DNA of 64,000 nucleotides, from NCBI GenBank assembly GCA_023055425.1, contig JALGPY010000004.1:18003718-18067717 (forward strand). Reading direction: 5' to 3'. This DNA is from Linanthus parryae. Its lineage: Eukaryota; Streptophyta; Magnoliopsida; Ericales; Polemoniaceae. This document shows, piece after piece, positions 1 through 11,168 of this stretch. The translations under genes and the position numbers were made by a program. Each line of letters starts with the position of its first letter. The first letter of the stretch is position 1. Below the pieces are notes generated by a model. It was not told the DNA's origin. It did not search any database and was given only the letters and a program-made list of their open reading frames with translations.

Positions 1-1150
1 TGGCCTAGTAATCTTTGATAAAATTCTCTTTCAGAGTTTGAAACGCCTCTTCACAACTTTTTCCTCCACTGATACCTCACTTTCTTCTTCATTCAGGTGG
101 TAGGTGGCCTAGCCATCTTTGATAAGTCTTTCACAAAACGCCAATAAAAACCTGCCAATCCCCGAAAACTTCGTATTTCTAACACGTTCTTGGGTGTTGG
201 CCAGTCCTTGACTGCCGAAATATTTCCTGGATCTACTGCTTTCCCTTCCTTCAAGATTATGTGACCCATAAATGGAACTTGTTTAGCCAAAACACATATT
301 TAGAAATTTTAGCATACGAATGGTCATTTCTGAAAGTTAGCAACACTTCTCGGAGATGTGCTTCATGGTTTTCCTCGCTATTGGAGTATACGAGTATGTC
401 TTCAATGAAGACTGCCACAAAATGATCCACAAATGGTTTCATGACAGGATTCATCGGGTCCATAAACACAACAAGTGCGTTAGTCAGACAAAAGGCATTA
501 CAGTGAATTCATAATGACCATACCTCGTTCTAAAGGTTTTCCGACGACACATAGTTGATGATATCCATATCTCGAATCAATATTTGTGAACACACTTGCT
601 ATTTGTAATTGATCGAACAAATCATCAATCTGAGATAAAAGGTTATTTGTTCTTAATCGTTGTGCTATTCAACTCTCTATAGCCGATGCACAATCTTAAG
701 CTTCCATATTTTTCTTCACGAATAGTATTGGTGCGTCCCAAGGTGAAACACTCGGTTGAATGTACCCCTTCTGTAATAGCTCATTCAATTGATCCTCCAG
801 TTCTTGTAATTCAGCTGGTGCCATCTAGTACGACACTTTTGAGATCGGGCAGTCCCTGGTGTTATGTCAACAGTGAACTCGACTTTCCTTCTTGGTGGCA
901 TGCCTGGAATCTCTTCATGAAATACGTCTGGAAATTGTCTCACTATGTATCTCTTCCAGTACATTCTCCTTCTTTGAGACATTCTTGATATAACAAAAAT
1001 ATGCTAAATTCCCCTTCTTCACTTGGGGCCACAATTTTTAAGGCGAATACTAGTATAATGCATGGCTCCTTTACCTCTTAATCTGAGGTAAAGGTTATTT
1101 CTTCTTGATCTTTGCACTATTCAGCTCTTTATAGTCGACACACAATCTTA
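1..1150 (-). pseudogene. Ty3/gypsy (G family) pol fragment: linker, reverse transcriptase, start of RNase H
   Basis: Decayed pol of a plant gypsy element, probably Tekay/Del-type chromovirus. Reading the minus strand, about 982-785 matches the protease-RT linker (FPDVFHEEIPGMPPRR), 470-257 the RT palm (MNPVMKPFVDHFVAVFIEDI) and 290-93 the RT end and RNase H approach (DPGNISAVKDWPTPK, FRGLAGFYWRFV). The family's catalytic FIDD box reads FIED, so one metal-binding aspartate is lost. Stops and frame changes separate the pieces. About 110 bp at the left edge is partly repeated in tandem (TTCAGAGTTTGAAACGCCTC and flanks). Positions 1030-1150 belong to a second overlapping gypsy piece that resumes at 2686. 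Confidence 0.85.
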
Positions 1151-2690
1151 AGCGTTGACGCGATTTACTAATGCGTTTAAACACAACACGGTCAAGTAGT
1201 AAGTGGAGTATTTTACGACTCTGAGTTATCGAACCAAGGGAAATAGACGATTTTAAGCTAATTAAGAATCAATTACAAGATACCTAAGTAACCAGTAAGA
1301 AGTGGTTTGATTTGAAGATTCGTCACCCACAAACAAGTGACTTAAGGTAAATAACAACTAAGTTAATTGTTTTTGCATGTTTTTCAGTTTAAAAGAACAA
1401 TTGTGATTAATACGATCGTGGATAGAACTAGGCAATTAATGATCCCTAGGGCACTTAGCAACTTTCGGATTACGCTTGAAACACTTTAGTGATGTTTAGT
1501 TATACAGGGCTACACTCATCCTGTTCTTATGTCGATCTCACGTGAATTTGCGTAATCGGTTAACTTCAGGTCCTTTCGGTCCACCTCCGTCTACCATTAC
1601 GTTCTAGTTGGTTGGTTAGGCTCGCTCACCGGGTCCTGGCGGTCCACAGTTTTCACTAAAACCTAACCAATCCCAACCGAAACAACCCACACACGGTTAT
1701 TCAATTTCTCTTCTCCTCTCGGTCTTCGAGAACTACAAGAATACCTCCTATGTTCTTCAACACTTCTCCAATAGCTCACTATCGTGCAACTATTTCAACA
1801 ACTAGCATACTACGGGTGATCAAGCCACGCATACAAAGGATTAAAGTACAAAAACAAGAAAGCTAACGAGAACATCAACTAGCATTAAGCACAAAACATG
1901 AATCAAGTCGTCAATCCGGAAAGAGCTAATCAAACTCTAGTTCTTTATCAATTGCCTAGCTTAAAGTGTTTAGCTAGACATATAATTTTTTCGCAATAGA
2001 TAAATCTCCATTATCATACAATAAGGGGGAAAGAGGAGAAATCAAATAATAAAATCTTCAAATTTTGATGATTATTTGCCTCCAATCTTGCTCTCCAATG
2101 TTGTTCTTCATCCAAAATACATCAATGTTCCTCTCCCACATCCCTAGGTCATTTAGTAAGTAATTACCATCACTTGTTGCCCAACCGGTCTTCAAAATTG
2201 CATTAGAACCCTAACTTCAGCGTGCTGGTAGTAAGACTGATCATACTACCACTTTGAATGGTTGTACGACCACAAGAAGGGTGCTTTTCCTTGGTTCTTC
2301 CATATTGGCTAAGTAAAAGTGGTCGTACGACCAGTCTGGGGAATTCAGCATATTTTTCTTCTTCTTCTTGCTCTTGACTTCAACGAATTCAACTCCAAAC
2401 ATGTTCTCGAGCCTCCTCGTCCTTAAAAAGGTCATTCCACCTCCCATGCACATTCTCGAGCCTCCGGTTCCTAAAACGCACAACACAAACAAATATAGGA
2501 AGATAAAATGTGACAATAAAAGCTCGAAATTACACAACAAATGCCCAGACTACCAATTTATGCTCAAATTCTCAAGCATGCTATATTTCTCTCAACTCAT
2601 AGCATGAAACTAAGATAATCAACCCGAAAAATACTCAAACCGGTATAAGATGTGAAAGAAATATAAATCTTTTAAAGAGTTATGAAGCGT
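1151..2690 (-). mobile_element. Solo LTR of an Athila/Retand-like gypsy element with 5-bp TSD, copy 1
   Basis: The LTR runs 1156-2685, flanked by the direct repeat AGCGT at 1151-1155 and 2686-2690. Removing it and one TSD restores a gypsy sequence (CTTAAGCGTCCATC) that matches the uninterrupted paralogue near 690-705. The plus-strand left end TGACGCGATTTAC resembles the right ends of the minus-strand LTRs of elements B and C (TGACACGAT), giving minus orientation. The other terminus reads TTATGA where TCA would be expected. No internal region is attached, so this is a solo LTR. It holds palindromes of the type GGTCGTACGACC near 2265-2330. Confidence 0.8.
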
Positions 2691-3236
2691 CCATCTTTAT
2701 TCTTCACGTATAGTACTGATGCGCTCATGGTGAAACACTCGCCTGAATGTACCCCTTATGTAAGAGCTCATTCAATTGATCCTTCAGTTCCTGTAATTTA
2801 ACTGGTGCCATCCGGTATGGCGGTTTTGAGATTGACGTAGTCCCAGGTGCCAATTCAATGATGAAATTGACTTCCCTTCTAGGTGGCATGCCTGAAATCT
2901 CTTCGGGAAATATGTCTCGAAATTCTCTCACTATAGGTATCTCTTCCAATACATTCTCCTTCTTTGAGACGTCCTGAATATAACACAAATATGATGAATT
3001 CCCTTTCTTCACTTGGTTAAAATTGTTAAGGCGGATAGTAGTTTAACACATGGCTCCTTTGCGATGTCATGATAATAGACTTTCTCCTCTTAGGGTCCTC
3101 TTATTCGGATATTTAATCATAGAAGTCAATAACTGCTCGATACTTCCCCAGCCAATCCATTCCTAGAATTACGTATATACCCCCAAGGTAAAACTTAATC
3201 AGATCAGCTGGCATCTTGCCCACCATAATTGTCACT
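2691..3236 (-). pseudogene. Ty3/gypsy G pol fragment: end of protease and linker to RT, copy 1
   Basis: On the minus strand, 3236-3113 encodes the protease flap region (VTIMVGKMPADLI, VILGMDWLGKYRAVIDF) and 3012-2725 the linker to RT (VREFRDIFPEEISGMPPRRE, YRMAPVKLQELKDQLNELLH). The N-terminal half of the protease is missing here because the C-family LTR starts at 3237. In copy 2 that half reappears beyond element C, at 56961-57058 and upward. Frames are broken between the two blocks. The last five bases, TCACT, are the target-site duplication of element C. Confidence 0.85.
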
Positions 3237-4486
3237 TGACACGATCCAACTGCAAATGCACTATTGTCAGTGTAGTAATAATTCTGGTAAACCGGGTTTG
3301 TCGAACCCAAAGGACTTCTCGTAAATTAATTTATATATCTTAACCTTGTGTAGGAAAATTATGTTGTTTGTGTTTTACTAATTCTAGTAATTTACTGAGT
3401 TACTTAAAATGTGGACAAGTCAGGATATCTCTACGGGTTCACTAGGGAATTCACATCACTTAGGATTTATGTTCAAGTGACAAGCATGTTTTCTATTTAG
3501 CCAAACGAGTATATTTACTTTGAAGATTCCTCAACCAAAGTCTGCATTTAAAATCTCATACCTGATTCCTCAAGCCTACTCAAGTTTAAACACGCATTAT
3601 GTTCCTGTGATCTACTCTTAGTTATTAGCCAACTAGCAAGATATCCTCAACCCTAGATACAACTAGTGCACGATTCAAGTTCCGGCAATGAATATTGATT
3701 CCTCTAATGTTCAATATCTAACTCAATCCTATTGCTACGTCTAACAATATGAAAGAAAGATTACGTTCAAAAATCCAGCATGACTAAATATAACACATTC
3801 CATTAAGCTTAAGCATGAAACCAAATCCATAAATCACCAACATGGTGTTCAAATCCTAGTTCCCTATGAGATATCCTGAATAAAGTGTTTAGCTAATAAG
3901 ACTCATGATCAAAATAACAAGCTTCGAGTTGATCATAAGCAAAAACTAAAGAGAGAAAGAGTAGAGAATCCAAACAATGAAAGTTGATCTCCACAAACGC
4001 TCCCACGCACATCTCCTACAATGTCTCTTCTCCAAACCACAGAGTTCTAGGTCACATAATGCGTTTCCCAATGTTTCCGAACAAGTTTCTAAGTATTACA
4101 AAATAACCCCAAGAATTTTGCGGAATTTCTCGTTCTGTTCGTGTGAACAGAATTCTTGTTCGTGCGAACACCCTCATGTGAACAACTTGCTCGTGTGAAC
4201 ATGTTCCTGTGAACATGTTTTCTTTTCATGTGAACACCTGCTTGAGCCTTCAAAATCTTCTAAGTAATGTTGTTCATGTGAACACATGTAGTGTTCATGT
4301 GAGCACTTTTCCCCAAGTGACTTTTTCTTCACTTTTCAAGATCTTCATCTTCGTCCAACTTCCCGAGGATGTCTCTTGAGCATTTCTCGCTTCCGAAGTT
4401 AGCTTCCACTCCAAATTTCCCGCTCCTAGCTCCCGGTTCCTGAAATCCACAACACTAAAACATACTGGAAGATCAAACGAGACAAA
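3237..4486 (-). mobile_element. C-family LTR, truncated copy in duplication copy 1
   Basis: Identical in layout to the 3' LTR of element C at 46703: starts TGACACGATCC directly after TCACT and reaches the Helitron insertion site at 4487. The rest of the LTR, the element's internal region and its other LTR are absent because the duplication ends inside the Helitron. Contains an array of TGTTC..GAACA quasi-palindromes at about 4135-4309. Confidence 0.85.
4135..4309. repeat. Array of TGTTCATGTGAACA-type quasi-palindromes in C-family LTR
   Basis: Roughly eight variants of a 12-14-bp near-perfect inverted repeat, GTTCRTGYGAAC, separated by irregular spacers of 5-60 bp. Same array as 47601-47775 and, diverged, 56450-56630. 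Confidence 0.85.
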
Positions 4487-4957
4487 TCTATATTATAAAA
4501 TATCATGGTTTAACTAACTTTTGAATTTTCAACCGTTAGATCAAATCAACCTCATCCCCACCATTAGATCTCACCTACTTATTACATCTCTAACTACCCA
4601 CTCTCCTTGGACATCCCTAACTACCCACTCTCTTTGGACATCCCTAACTAATAGGATAGAGGTTTTTCTCAACTACATTCCTAACTAATGGAGTGATTCT
4701 CACATCTATTTATAATGCTCATCTCATACTTCGAAGTTTTTTTTCACCACATTTGTAAATATTATTTTTGGATATCACCTATAAATTCATTTAAAAAAAC
4801 ACATCTAAATTTAGGGATAGTGCCCTCAGGCACGGGCAATACTCTATTTATTCTATAAATTTGAAAGGTTGACTTCTTTTCAACCGCTAGATTGAATAAA
4901 CCCCAGCCTTAGATCTCACCTTAGATACCACTTACCACTTTTTGTAACTTCTCCCCG
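4487..4957 (+). mobile_element. Non-autonomous Helitron, 3'-truncated copy
   Basis: Begins TCTATATTATAAAA after a host A, the same 5' end as the complete copy at 47953. It includes the whole first unit of the tandem dimer, with its terminal-type hairpin GTGCCCTCAGGCAC at about 4822, and the start of the second unit near 4843. It ends where the segmental duplication ends, against Copia-1. No coding capacity. Confidence 0.8.
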
Positions 4958-4960
4958 CTA

Positions 4961-6717
4961 GAGTGAGTTGGGACACGATCCCACACTCTCTAAGATAGTC
5001 GTCAAACTCTTGGCTCAAGTATTCTCCTCCACGATCCGATCGTAGAGCCTTGATACTTTTGCCAAGTTGCTCCTCTACTTCATTCTTGAATTCTTTGAAC
5101 ACTTCAAAGGATTCGGATTTTTGCCCTCATAAGGTACACAAATCCATATCTACTGTAATCATCAGTAAATGTAATGAAGTAGACATAACCACCCCTGGCA
5201 GGCGTGGCAAATGGCCCACACACATCGGTATGTATGAGCGCCAATTGCTCACTAGTCCTCTCACCTTTCTTATTGAAAGGGGACTTTGTCATTTTTCCCA
5301 ATAAACAAGCCTCACATGTCTCATATGATTCAAAATCAAATGAGTCTAGTAATCCATCCTTATGGAGTCTAGATACACGTTTCTCATTTATGTGGCCTAA
5401 ACGACAATGCCATAAATAAGCAGGATTTAAATCATTTATTTTAATCCGCTTGGTATTAATGTTGTAGACAGGATTGCTTAGATCAAGGACATAAAGTCCA
5501 TTAAATAATTGCGCACTAAAATAGTGAATATTATTCAAATAAAAGGAACAACAATTGTTCTTTATTGAAATAATAAAACCTTCCTTGTCCAAACAAGAAA
5601 TAGAGATAATGTTTCTGCTCATAGCAGGCACAAAATAGCAATTATTTAATTCTAAAACTAATCCTGAAGGCAGAGATAGCTCGCACACGCCTATGGCCAA
5701 CGCAGCAACCTTTGCTCCATTCCCAACGCGTAGATCTACCTCCCCTTTAGCCAATCTTTTACTTCTCTTTAGATCCTGCATATTTCGACAAATATGAGAT
5801 CCACATCCAGTATCTAATACCCATGATGTAGAGACAGTTAAATTGACATCTACAACAAAAATACCTGGTGGTGGTGGAATCACTATTCCAAGCCTCTTGT
5901 CCTCCAGATATTTTGGGCAGTTCCTCCTCCAGTGTCCAGGTTGACTGCAGTAGTGACACTCACCCTTAGTCACGACCTTGGCAATGCCACCAACAGGCTT
6001 AAGGGCTTGTTCCTTGGTTTTGGCAACTGACTTGCCTTTACCCTTGGAGGAAGAGGCAAACCTTTTGCCCTTTCCTTTATGCACCATCATAATGGCCTTG
6101 CCCTTACCCTTGTTGATGCTCTGTTCAGCCGTCCTCAACATGTTGAGCAAATCTGGCAGTGGCTTAACGATCTCGTTCATGTTATAGTTCATAATGAACT
6201 GTCCATAACTCTCGGGCAACGATTGCAACACGAGATCGGTTGCCAACTCTTGGCCGACCGGGAACCCAAGCCGGGCGAGATTCTCCAAGTACCCGATCAT
6301 TCGGAGTACATGGGGTCCCACCGGGTTCCCTTCTGCCAGATGACATTTGAACAGTGCCTTTGAGACCTCATACCTCTCTACCCTCGCCTGCTCTTGGAAG
6401 AGCTGCTTTAGATGTTCGATCATATCGAAAGCATTCATGTTCTCATGTTGCTTCTGAAGCTCAGAGGTCATGGTGCAAAGCATTAGGCAAGCCGCATCAT
6501 TAGCGTCATCAACACGCTTTTGATACGCCTTTAAGGCAACAGGTGTCTGGTTCTCTGGACCTTCTGGAACATGCTCCTCTATTGCGTACAGTTTCTTCTC
6601 TTGCTTGAGAACAATTCTCAAGTTTATGTACCAATCAAGAAAGTTGGTTCCAGAGAGCTTGTCCTTCTCAAGGACAGATCGTAGGGAATGTTGTGAACTC
6701 GATGAGTTGTTTGCCAT
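4961..6717 (-). pseudogene. Copia-1 gag-protease-integrase (truncated)
   Basis: Starts at MANNSSSSQH (ATG at 6717) and is open for 537 codons to 5104. Gag ends with a CCHC knuckle (CHYCSQPGHWRRNC, near residues 254-267), followed by protease with active-site DTG (WVLDTGCGSH, about 300) and integrase HHCC zinc domain (WHCRLGH ... CEACLLGK). The first two catalytic aspartates sit in LIHTDVCGPF and FTDDYSRY. An extra G near 5127 shifts the frame after YLMR, so the 537-codon frame ends in unrelated residues; homologous integrase sequence continues in another frame to about 4961, where the element is cut just after GIVSQLT. Copia-1 therefore retains bases that Copia-2 has deleted here. Gag and protease look intact; the polyprotein as a whole cannot work. 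Confidence 0.9.
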
Positions 6718-8380
6718 TTGGAATTCTACAAAAGGAAAATACGCAAGTTTTAGTATTTGTGAATTTTTGACTATATTTAATAATGGCTAGTTTATTAAAT
6801 ATAGCTCCCACTATTTTTCTACGGATTAATAACCCTCAAGATATTAATGCGGAAAATATCATTATATTTTCTAGTGGGCCAAGATCCATCTTTTCATCTC
6901 CTTATGAGCTTGCTTTGGCAAGTCACCCATAATTTGACTACTTCTAGGTAGGAACAATTTCCAATTGCATCCCATATGCAACTCTTGGTTCAATCGGGCA
7001 AATAACTCCTTATTTATCCATCCTTATGGATAATCCCAATTGATTGCCTCTAGGTTTCTTAATCAAATTAATAGCCTAGTTGTGTTCAACCTCTTATCTA
7101 AACAATTGCACATTGTTACGTGCCATCGCATTCCATCATTATGAACCAAGTCGCCATGCTTTGGCACGCACGAACTTGATAAATAATGATGATAATGAGT
7201 GTTTAAATAACGAGAAGGCAAGAACACAATATTTTAATTTGAGGGATTTTCAATTTTAATTATTTTGTTGATCAATATCAACTAACCTATCTATTTGAGT
7301 TTGGGCACAACTCCAAATAATAGATCCGGGTTGTCTAATTATCTTATTATCCTAATTGCATGCATCATCCATACACCAACCACACAAATAATAAGACAAT
7401 AAATAAACAACCACAAAAAGAAATTAAACGTGATGTGGATATGGCCTTTTCTAGACTAAGATAATTCCAAGCCAATGGAATTATCTATGAACCCTAAGCA
7501 AACACATCTCCATGCGTCTTGATCTTTTGGTCCATCCTTCATAGTCATGTGGAATGCTCCATGCTCCATGCTCCATCTTTTGTGGCTTCTTTGGCTTTGG
7601 GCTTCTTTTCTTCAATCTTGGCTAACAATCTACTTTATCTAGCACTAGCTAATCTCTATACTAAAAAAAATAAATCTCACAAGTTGAGAAAAAAAATGGC
7701 ACGCAGGCCATAAAACCCTAATTAATTATTACAATTAATTGATCAGCTCGCAGGCCGTAAAACCAAACCACAAAATTAAACATCCACATCAAACCACATC
7801 CTAAGGCCATATCCAATCACCATGCGATTTGCACATAAACAGTTAAAATCCAATTTTAACGCGCTTGGTCAATTTTAATTGATTTTAGGATTTCTAGGGT
7901 TAAAACGGTCCATGGGCCCAACAATCCAATTGCCCGGGCCCAAACAAAGTGAACCATAAGGCCCTAGGGCCGGGCCGGCCCAAAACCCGCAAGCTAGGCC
8001 CGCGGGTTAGGGCCGCCCGGCCCCTTAGGGCGCCAATCTTGGGCGGCAAGCAAGGGGGCGGTCCCCTAGGGGGGCCGAACCTCCTTATAGAGGTTGTTTC
8101 CAAAACAACCTCCTTGCTTGGAGCCCAAGTTTGGTTGTTTCCTTGTTTTGGGAGAACTCCTTCTTCCCCAAGGATGCCCAAACCCTAGATCTAAGATCCT
8201 AAAATTTCTTAAACTCACCAATTCATGCATCCAATGCAAAAATTGGGTCTTGTTATGATTAATTGTTGACAAATTGCATCCCATGCTTGATTTGCCTTGT
8301 TTTACGCGATAAACAACAATTTAAGGTGTAAAACAACAAGAATGTAACACATAAACTACGTTTATGCTCTATGACCTGTG
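6718..8380 (-). other. Copia-1 untranslated leader between PBS and gag
   Basis: About 1.66 kb without conserved coding, nearly the same as the Copia-2 leader at 32253-33920. A GC-rich block near 7900-8100 holds short open frames on both strands that look like composition artefacts. Long leaders are usual in this lineage. Confidence 0.7.
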
Positions 8381-8392
8381 GCTCTGATACCA
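8381..8392 (-). promoter_or_regulatory. Primer binding site, initiator tRNA-Met, Copia-1
   Basis: Minus strand reads TGGTATCAGAGC, the complement of the plant initiator tRNA-Met 3' end, one base after the LTR end. Confidence 0.9.
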
Positions 8393-8393
8393 C

Positions 8394-9821
8394 TGTAGGG
8401 TTTTGATTCATGGATCGCGCAAACGGAAGCATAATCAAACAAACAACCATTTAAAACCCTCCAAGGATCACAAGTCTAGATGCATAACGATAGTGAAGGT
8501 AAGAAATCATAAACACACCTTTGGGTTCTCCTTGATGACTTCAAACGCGAATAGTGTCACGTTCTCTATAGTTGATCCACACCTAGAGTTGATCCTAGAT
8601 CTCCAATCTCCTTGGTGCTAGCCCGGAATGAAAGGAGGGTGAAGGAATCACGCAAAACGAGACAAAAAGAAGGGGCTCGGCCCTCTTTTTGGCCGACGGG
8701 GACGAGGGCGGCAGCAAGGGGGCGTCGGCCTCCTTTGTTGCTTGCTCTCTCTCCTTTGTTCTCTCCCACTCTTGTTATGTTCTCTATAGAGCATAAGTTA
8801 TGAGGAAGGAAGGAAGGAGGGTCCTTTATATATTCCAACAACTCCTTGTTAACTACCTAAAGGACTTATTCTAGTCCTACTAGAATTCAATTTAGTCCCT
8901 TCCTTGCAAATTAGTCCCTACTAAGTTTGCAAGGGTTTGCAAAGTGATCCTTCTAATTAATTAATCCAATTAATTAATTCCCAAATATAGTACAACTCTA
9001 TATAGCGTGTGACCCCATAGGTTCTATCTAGTTGGTAGCAACTCTTTGCTAATATGGAGCGGTTTCTAGCAAAACATCCATTCTAGCCAACTAATAGAAT
9101 AGTCATCTAGACAACCTTGTACAAGTAATTGTCTCATCCCTTTGCCTCCATATCCGGATTGGACACGATACATACAAGTCACACTCGTATATCCAATCCA
9201 TAGTTTCTCGATCCATGGAATAGCCTTATTCGTGCAAATAACATCAATATCCCATATTGATTTATTTGAGTCTGGCCAGACATTCTATAAGCACTATCCT
9301 TCGAGTGGCCTAGGATATTTGCTCCCGTTATGTGGGAGGGGCAAATCCTCTCTACGTCCACTACGATCTCTAAGCTTGCTTCTCATTGTATCCAGTACAC
9401 GCCTTTATAACTACCCAGTTACGGTGTAGCGTTTAACGCTACCAAGATCACAATGATCCACAACTAGAATATCTAGTGACTTCAAGTCTAAGGATGACAA
9501 TACCATTGTACCCGAGAAGCACTTGTGACTCAACATAACATGTATGTAGCCTTCTCGGTGATGGGTCAATCCAGTGCAACATTCCGTAATGCACACCTAT
9601 GTGTTGGATCGTGATATCTCCATATCAATCCAACCCCATACTAGTCTATAGATGATTGTCCCTTTAATCATTATACTTGACTAGGGATATTTAAGATAAA
9701 CAACACGATTGTAAATCTAAGGACTTCATTATATTAAATATCCAATAAATAATAAATGAATTTTCTAGCCAAATACAAATTCATACTAAACTAGATTGCC
9801 TCTAGGGCATCTATTCCAACA
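8394..9821 (-). repeat. Copia-1 5' LTR
   Basis: 1428 bp bounded by TG at 8394 and CA at 9821 on the plus strand, homologous along its length to the two Copia-2 LTRs. Minus-strand ends are TGTTGGAATAG and AACCCTACA. Bases 8824-8832 are the likely TATA box (TATATAAAG on the minus strand). Confidence 0.9.
8824..8832 (-). promoter_or_regulatory. LTR TATA box, Copia-1
   Basis: TATATAAAG on the minus strand, preserved at the equivalent place in both Copia-2 LTRs (34366-34374, 27377-27385). Confidence 0.6.
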
Positions 9822-10239
9822 ATTTATACTTCATACAGCTATGCAAATCTCCCCATATTTTCAGCAACAACCTTCCTATTTTGTAGGCAACAGAGTTTGA
9901 CTACTTTGAAATCTTCTCCAACGGTTGGATGATCACAATATTCATATATATTGTTGTAATCTTTCATTTAAACACCATGAGAAGCTGTCATATACGTCTG
10001 ATTGATCACAGGATCAAAGTGTCCAAGTATTTCCAAATCTGCAGCAATTCAGTTCACGAAATAATCCTGCAAGACTTAGAAACAAAATTTCTTGCATTAT
10101 CATGGTCAAACACATGACATATTAAGATTAAAAACATGTTATAACAATTTTTCTTTCATCATCTAATAACAGAGAATCAAACATATGAAAGAGAGAGAGT
10201 AAATCAATCCAGAGAGTTTGCAGAAAACTCCCCCTGAGA

Positions 10240-10370
10240 ATGTGCATACAGGTTCAAGCAGTTTCAAAGCTTTGAATCCAGTTTCAAAGCCTCTGAGATT
10301 GATTCAAGGCTTTGAAAGCTGGTTCAAGGCCTTGAAATAGCCAAGCTATTTCAAGTCTTGCACCCTGATC
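10240..10370. repeat. Cluster of TTCAAGGCTTTGAA-type quasi-palindromes (SIRE-like element, distal)
   Basis: Several variants of TTCAARGCYTTGAA, with CAAGGCTTTGAAA and CAAGGCCTTGAAA among them. The same motif recurs at 12690-12805 on the other side of the env-like ORF. Confidence 0.75.
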
Positions 10371-11168
10371 TTTCAATCTCCCCCTTGATGAAAGACAAAA
10401 CCAAATTCTGTTTGATCCTTAGTCTCTGCAAAATAAATTGATTAGTCCACAATTTAAAACACAGTATTTCCAAAAAGATCCAACTTATTTATAATACCAA
10501 CAAAAACTTAAATAGTTCAGAAAATAAAACCAAATAAACCTAAGAGCTAAAAACCTATAATTTTCACCCCCTTTTTGACTTTCATCAAAAAGATAGAAGA
10601 TGTTGGATCAAGTGTCTGGAAAATTTTGAAAACTTAAAAGAAAAACTTTGAAGAAGAGATAATGGGGAAGAAAGAATAGGCAAGATTAAGGGGTTGGATC
10701 TTCATCTTCATCATGATCTCCTTCCTCATTCTCATTGTCTTCTTCATCAGTCTTGTCCTGCTCTTCCTGTTCCTCTGCAGTCTCACCTGCAACAGTTGCT
10801 TCTTCAGTCTTTTCCTTTTCAGCAGCCTTTGGAGATTTCTTTTTCTTATTCAAGGTGATCAGCAGTTAATCTAAGTCAAGGCTATTGGCTTCATCTTCTG
10901 CCTGTTCTGCTACCTGCTTTCTCTTGTCTGAAACTGGAGTAGCTTCTTCCTCGTCTGAATGCTCACTAGGAAAATCCTTGTCAGAGTCTCCATTCTTTGT
11001 TCCTTCAGGATCCTAAGGAACAGCAATCAAAGTCATGCTTCTGAAGATGCTTTCCACCATTTACTTGAATTTCCCCAAATCACTCTCCAGTCCAAAAATA
11101 GTTGCTTTGACATCCTCCATGTCTAGCTCCAAACCATCAAGTCTCTGATTGTCTGTAGGCTGAGAAGT

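Larger units (their letters stand above)
1..4956. repeat. Segmental duplication, copy 1 (left end outside window)
   Basis: Aligns base for base, at a nearly constant offset of 43466, with 43467-48421. I see only scattered substitutions and a 1-bp indel near 4941, roughly 99% identity by eye. It contains gypsy G pol pieces, a solo LTR, a C-family LTR and the first part of a Helitron, all in the same order as copy 2. Homology stops at the shared CTTCTCCCC; copy 1 then runs into Copia-1, copy 2 continues through the Helitron. The left limit is not visible because the window starts inside it. Confidence 0.95.
4958..9821 (-). mobile_element. Copia-1: Ty1/copia (Angela/BARE-like) element, 3'-truncated within integrase
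   Basis: Minus-strand order: 5' LTR (8394-9821), Met-tRNA PBS (8381-8392), long leader, gag, protease, integrase N-terminus, then an abrupt break at about 4958-4961 against the Helitron of the duplication. RT, RNase H and the 3' LTR are missing. It is closely similar to the complete Copia-2 (26944-35367) throughout. The LTR start on the minus strand, TGTTGGAATAGATGCCC, and the terminus CTACA resemble the Angela/BARE lineage; that assignment rests on recognition, not a tree. Confidence 0.9.

Noticed and set aside
7900..8280. Overlapping open frames on both strands in the GC-rich Copia leader (also 33417-33822)
   Set aside because: Composition-driven; not conserved as protein between the two copies and located in the untranslated leader.
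9142..9429. 95-codon plus-strand frame in the Copia LTR (also 27721-27936, 34758-34973)
   Set aside because: Repeated only because LTRs are repeated, and antisense to LTR transcription.
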